Below, one piece after another: positions 62,847-64,000 of a DNA stretch of 64,000 bases; position 1 is the first letter of the stretch, and each line of letters starts with the position of its first letter. This stretch comes from Mesoflavibacter zeaxanthinifaciens DSM 18436. GTDB lineage: Bacteria > Bacteroidota > Bacteroidia > Flavobacteriales > Flavobacteriaceae. The translations under genes and the position numbers were made by a program. The stretch is taken from NCBI RefSeq assembly GCF_000422365.1, contig NZ_AULQ01000001.1:124001-188000 (forward strand), given 5' to 3'. The notes under the pieces are model-generated. The model worked only from the letters and a program-made list of their open reading frames with translations. It ran no database searches and was not told where the DNA came from.

Positions 62847-62889
62847 TAGATTTCAAACGTTTTCGTAAAACAAAAAATGATAAAAAAAT

Positions 62890-62922
62890 AAAAGCACTTC
62901 ATTTTTATGTTGAAGTGCTTTT
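62890..62922 (-). terminator. Terminator of the HtrA protease gene
   Basis: A 12-bp stem, aaaagcacttca/tgaagtgctttt, with a 9-nt loop, 26 nt beyond the protease stop codon. Confidence 0.9.
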
Positions 62923-62947
62923 AAAACAGGATAAAATCGAATTTAAT

Positions 62948-64000
62948 TTACCTTAATCCATAACGTGTTTTTTCTCCTTTAGAGTTTATAATCTCAATAC
63001 TTAATGGTTTGTAAGGATCTCTATTTTCAATAATTGTTTTTACATCATCAATAGAATTAACTTCTGTATTATTTATTGCTGTTATAATGTTTCCTTCTTT
63101 AATACCTTCACTTGTTAAATAATCTTTGTAACTACCATAAACTTTTGTGATTTTTACACCATTTTTAACTTTAAATTTCTTTAAGTCGTTAGGTTTTGCA
63201 TCTTTAATCTCGCCAATAAAAGGTAAAATGTATCTGTTGTTTTTAAGAAGTTTTACTTTTTTTTCAATTAAGTTATTTCCTCTTAAAGCTTTAACATGTA
63301 TTATATCGTTAGGTCGTTTTGAATTAAGGTAACCTCTTAAATCAGATTCTTTAGAAATTTTTAATCCATCAATTTCCTTTATGATATCACCAACTTTTAA
63401 ACCAGCGTTTTCTGCTCCTGAGTCTTCTTCAACTTCTTCAATATAAACACCTTCAGTTTCATTAATACCTAATTTTTCTGAGGTGAAAGTACCTAAATTT
63501 CTAGGTACAATACCAATTAAACCTCTTTGTACATTACCAAATTCCATAATATCTTGTACTACTTTTTTAGCAATATTACTTGGTACTGCAAAAGAATAAC
63601 CTATGTAAGAGCCTGTTTGAGAGCTAATAGCGGTATTTATACCTATTAAATCTCCTTTGGTGTTTACTAAAGCGCCTCCGGAATTTCCTGGGTTAACAGC
63701 TGCATCGGTTTGTATAAAAGATTGTATGTTTTTTCCGCTTAAATCTCTAGATTTTGCACTAATAATTCCAGCAGTTACTGTAGATGTTAAGTTAAATGGA
63801 TTACCAACAGCTAATACCCATTCGCCAATTTTAGCAGTATCACTATCTCCAAAAGTAACGTAAGGTAAATCTTCTTCTGTTTCAACTTTTAATAGAGCAA
63901 TATCTGTATTTGGATCGCTACCAACAATGGTAGCTTCTAGTGTTTGATTATCGTTTAAAGTAACGCTTAATTGTTCAGAATCTTCAATAACATGGTTGTT
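62948..64000 (-). CDS. HtrA/DegP family serine protease, C-terminal part (5' end outside window)
   Basis: The frame is open to the window edge (at least 350 codons), so the ATG at 63547 is internal. The trypsin-like domain shows the catalytic His in NNHVIED, Asp in GSDPNTDIALLKV and Ser in QTDAAVNPGNSGGALVNT, with 'VLAVGNPFNL' and 'YIGYSFAVPSNIAKKV'. Two PDZ-type domains follow (IGIVPRNLGTFTSEKLGI ... IIKEIDGLKIS, and GVKITKVYGSYKDYLTSEGIKEGNIITAINNTEV). It is a periplasmic quality-control protease or chaperone. Confidence 0.93.
   Translation of the reverse strand, partial: NNHVIEDSEQLSVTLNDNQTLEATIVGSDPNTDIALLKVETEEDLPYVTFGDSDTAKIGEWVLAVGNPFNLTSTVTAGIISAKSRDLSGKNIQSFIQTDAAVNPGNSGGALVNTKGDLIGINTAISSQTGSYIGYSFAVPSNIAKKVVQDIMEFGNVQRGLIGIVPRNLGTFTSEKLGINETEGVYIEEVEEDSGAENAGLKVGDIIKEIDGLKISKESDLRGYLNSKRPNDIIHVKALRGNNLIEKKVKLLKNNRYILPFIGEIKDAKPNDLKKFKVKNGVKITKVYGSYKDYLTSEGIKEGNIITAINNTEVNSIDDVKTIIENRDPYKPLSIEIINSKGEKTRYGLR

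Noticed and set aside
62948-63547. A stand-alone 199-aa PDZ protein
   Set aside because: The frame continues without a stop to the window edge and carries the HtrA catalytic triad.
1-64000. CRISPR arrays, prophage, insertion sequences, rRNA operons or a replication origin
   Set aside because: No regular direct-repeat array, transposase, integrase, phage structural gene, rRNA-like stretch or DnaA-box cluster was noticed.

Overview
The window is chromosomal DNA from a marine-type member of the Flavobacteriaceae (Bacteroidota). The evidence is an A+T-rich composition, promoters of the form TTG-N19/20-TAnnTTTG (clear ahead of rpsF, an HU gene and a tRNA gene), weak Shine-Dalgarno signals, three secreted proteins with type IX secretion (T9SS) sorting domains, an Oar-like TonB receptor, and family-restricted small genes (Lacal_2735, DUF4290, DUF6495, DUF6428). 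There is no IS element, prophage, CRISPR array or rRNA operon. One tRNA gene (CAU anticodon, probably Met) is present. Both ends cut through genes: a glycosyltransferase on the left and an HtrA/DegP protease on the right.

Layout. 1-16.5 kb is housekeeping: ABC-F ATPase, a sirtuin without zinc cysteines, TrmH, a DEAD-box RNA helicase with a structured leader, RdgB, HPF, RlmH, NadC, YihY, PriA, an orphan LytTR regulator, and rpsF-rpsR-rplI. 16.6-22.8 kb holds an Oar-like TonB receptor, a lipoprotein phosphodiesterase and HisS. 22.8-34.2 kb is a secretome block: one type B and two type A T9SS cargos, including an 1812-residue adhesin-like protein and an M14 carboxypeptidase. 34.6-43.2 kb is housekeeping again: tRNA, aminotransferase, YqgE, HU, Fmt, RecQ, DUF493, DUF4290, and MurA with Asp in place of the catalytic Cys.

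43.2-57.3 kb is the most interesting part. Two long minus-strand operons lie in tandem and carry four photolyase/cryptochrome genes: a class I-like CPD photolyase, a cryptochrome/photolyase of unassigned subclass, an iron-sulfur (6-4) photolyase/bacterial cryptochrome, and a CRY-DASH. With them are folE, TIGR03643, DUF2256, TspO, glutathione peroxidase, two SDR-type proteins, an SRPBCC protein, a flavin reductase, a UbiB/ABC1 kinase and a TetR-family regulator. I find a related 40-bp element (30 of 40 positions identical by eye) at the head of both operons, 57311-57350 and 48639-48678. In each case it sits exactly 5 nt upstream of a TAnnTTT(G/A) -7 box. I infer that the two operons form one light/UV-damage regulon, probably controlled by the TetR-family protein that heads the upstream operon. 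No B12-dependent LitR/CarH-type MerR regulator is present in the window.

57.4-59.5 kb is a compact arsenic-type operon (arsR, DUF6428, thioredoxin-type arsC, aquaporin) in which a channel stands where an arsenite pump is usually found. 59.6-64 kb holds a DUF2911 protein, a coiled-coil membrane protein, a long-form GAPDH and the HtrA protease. Several short genes are easily missed: DUF2256 (49 aa, overlapping both neighbours) and Lacal_2735 (56 aa, overlapping tspO). Other points are three TTG starts and two kinds of dispersed short hairpin repeat.
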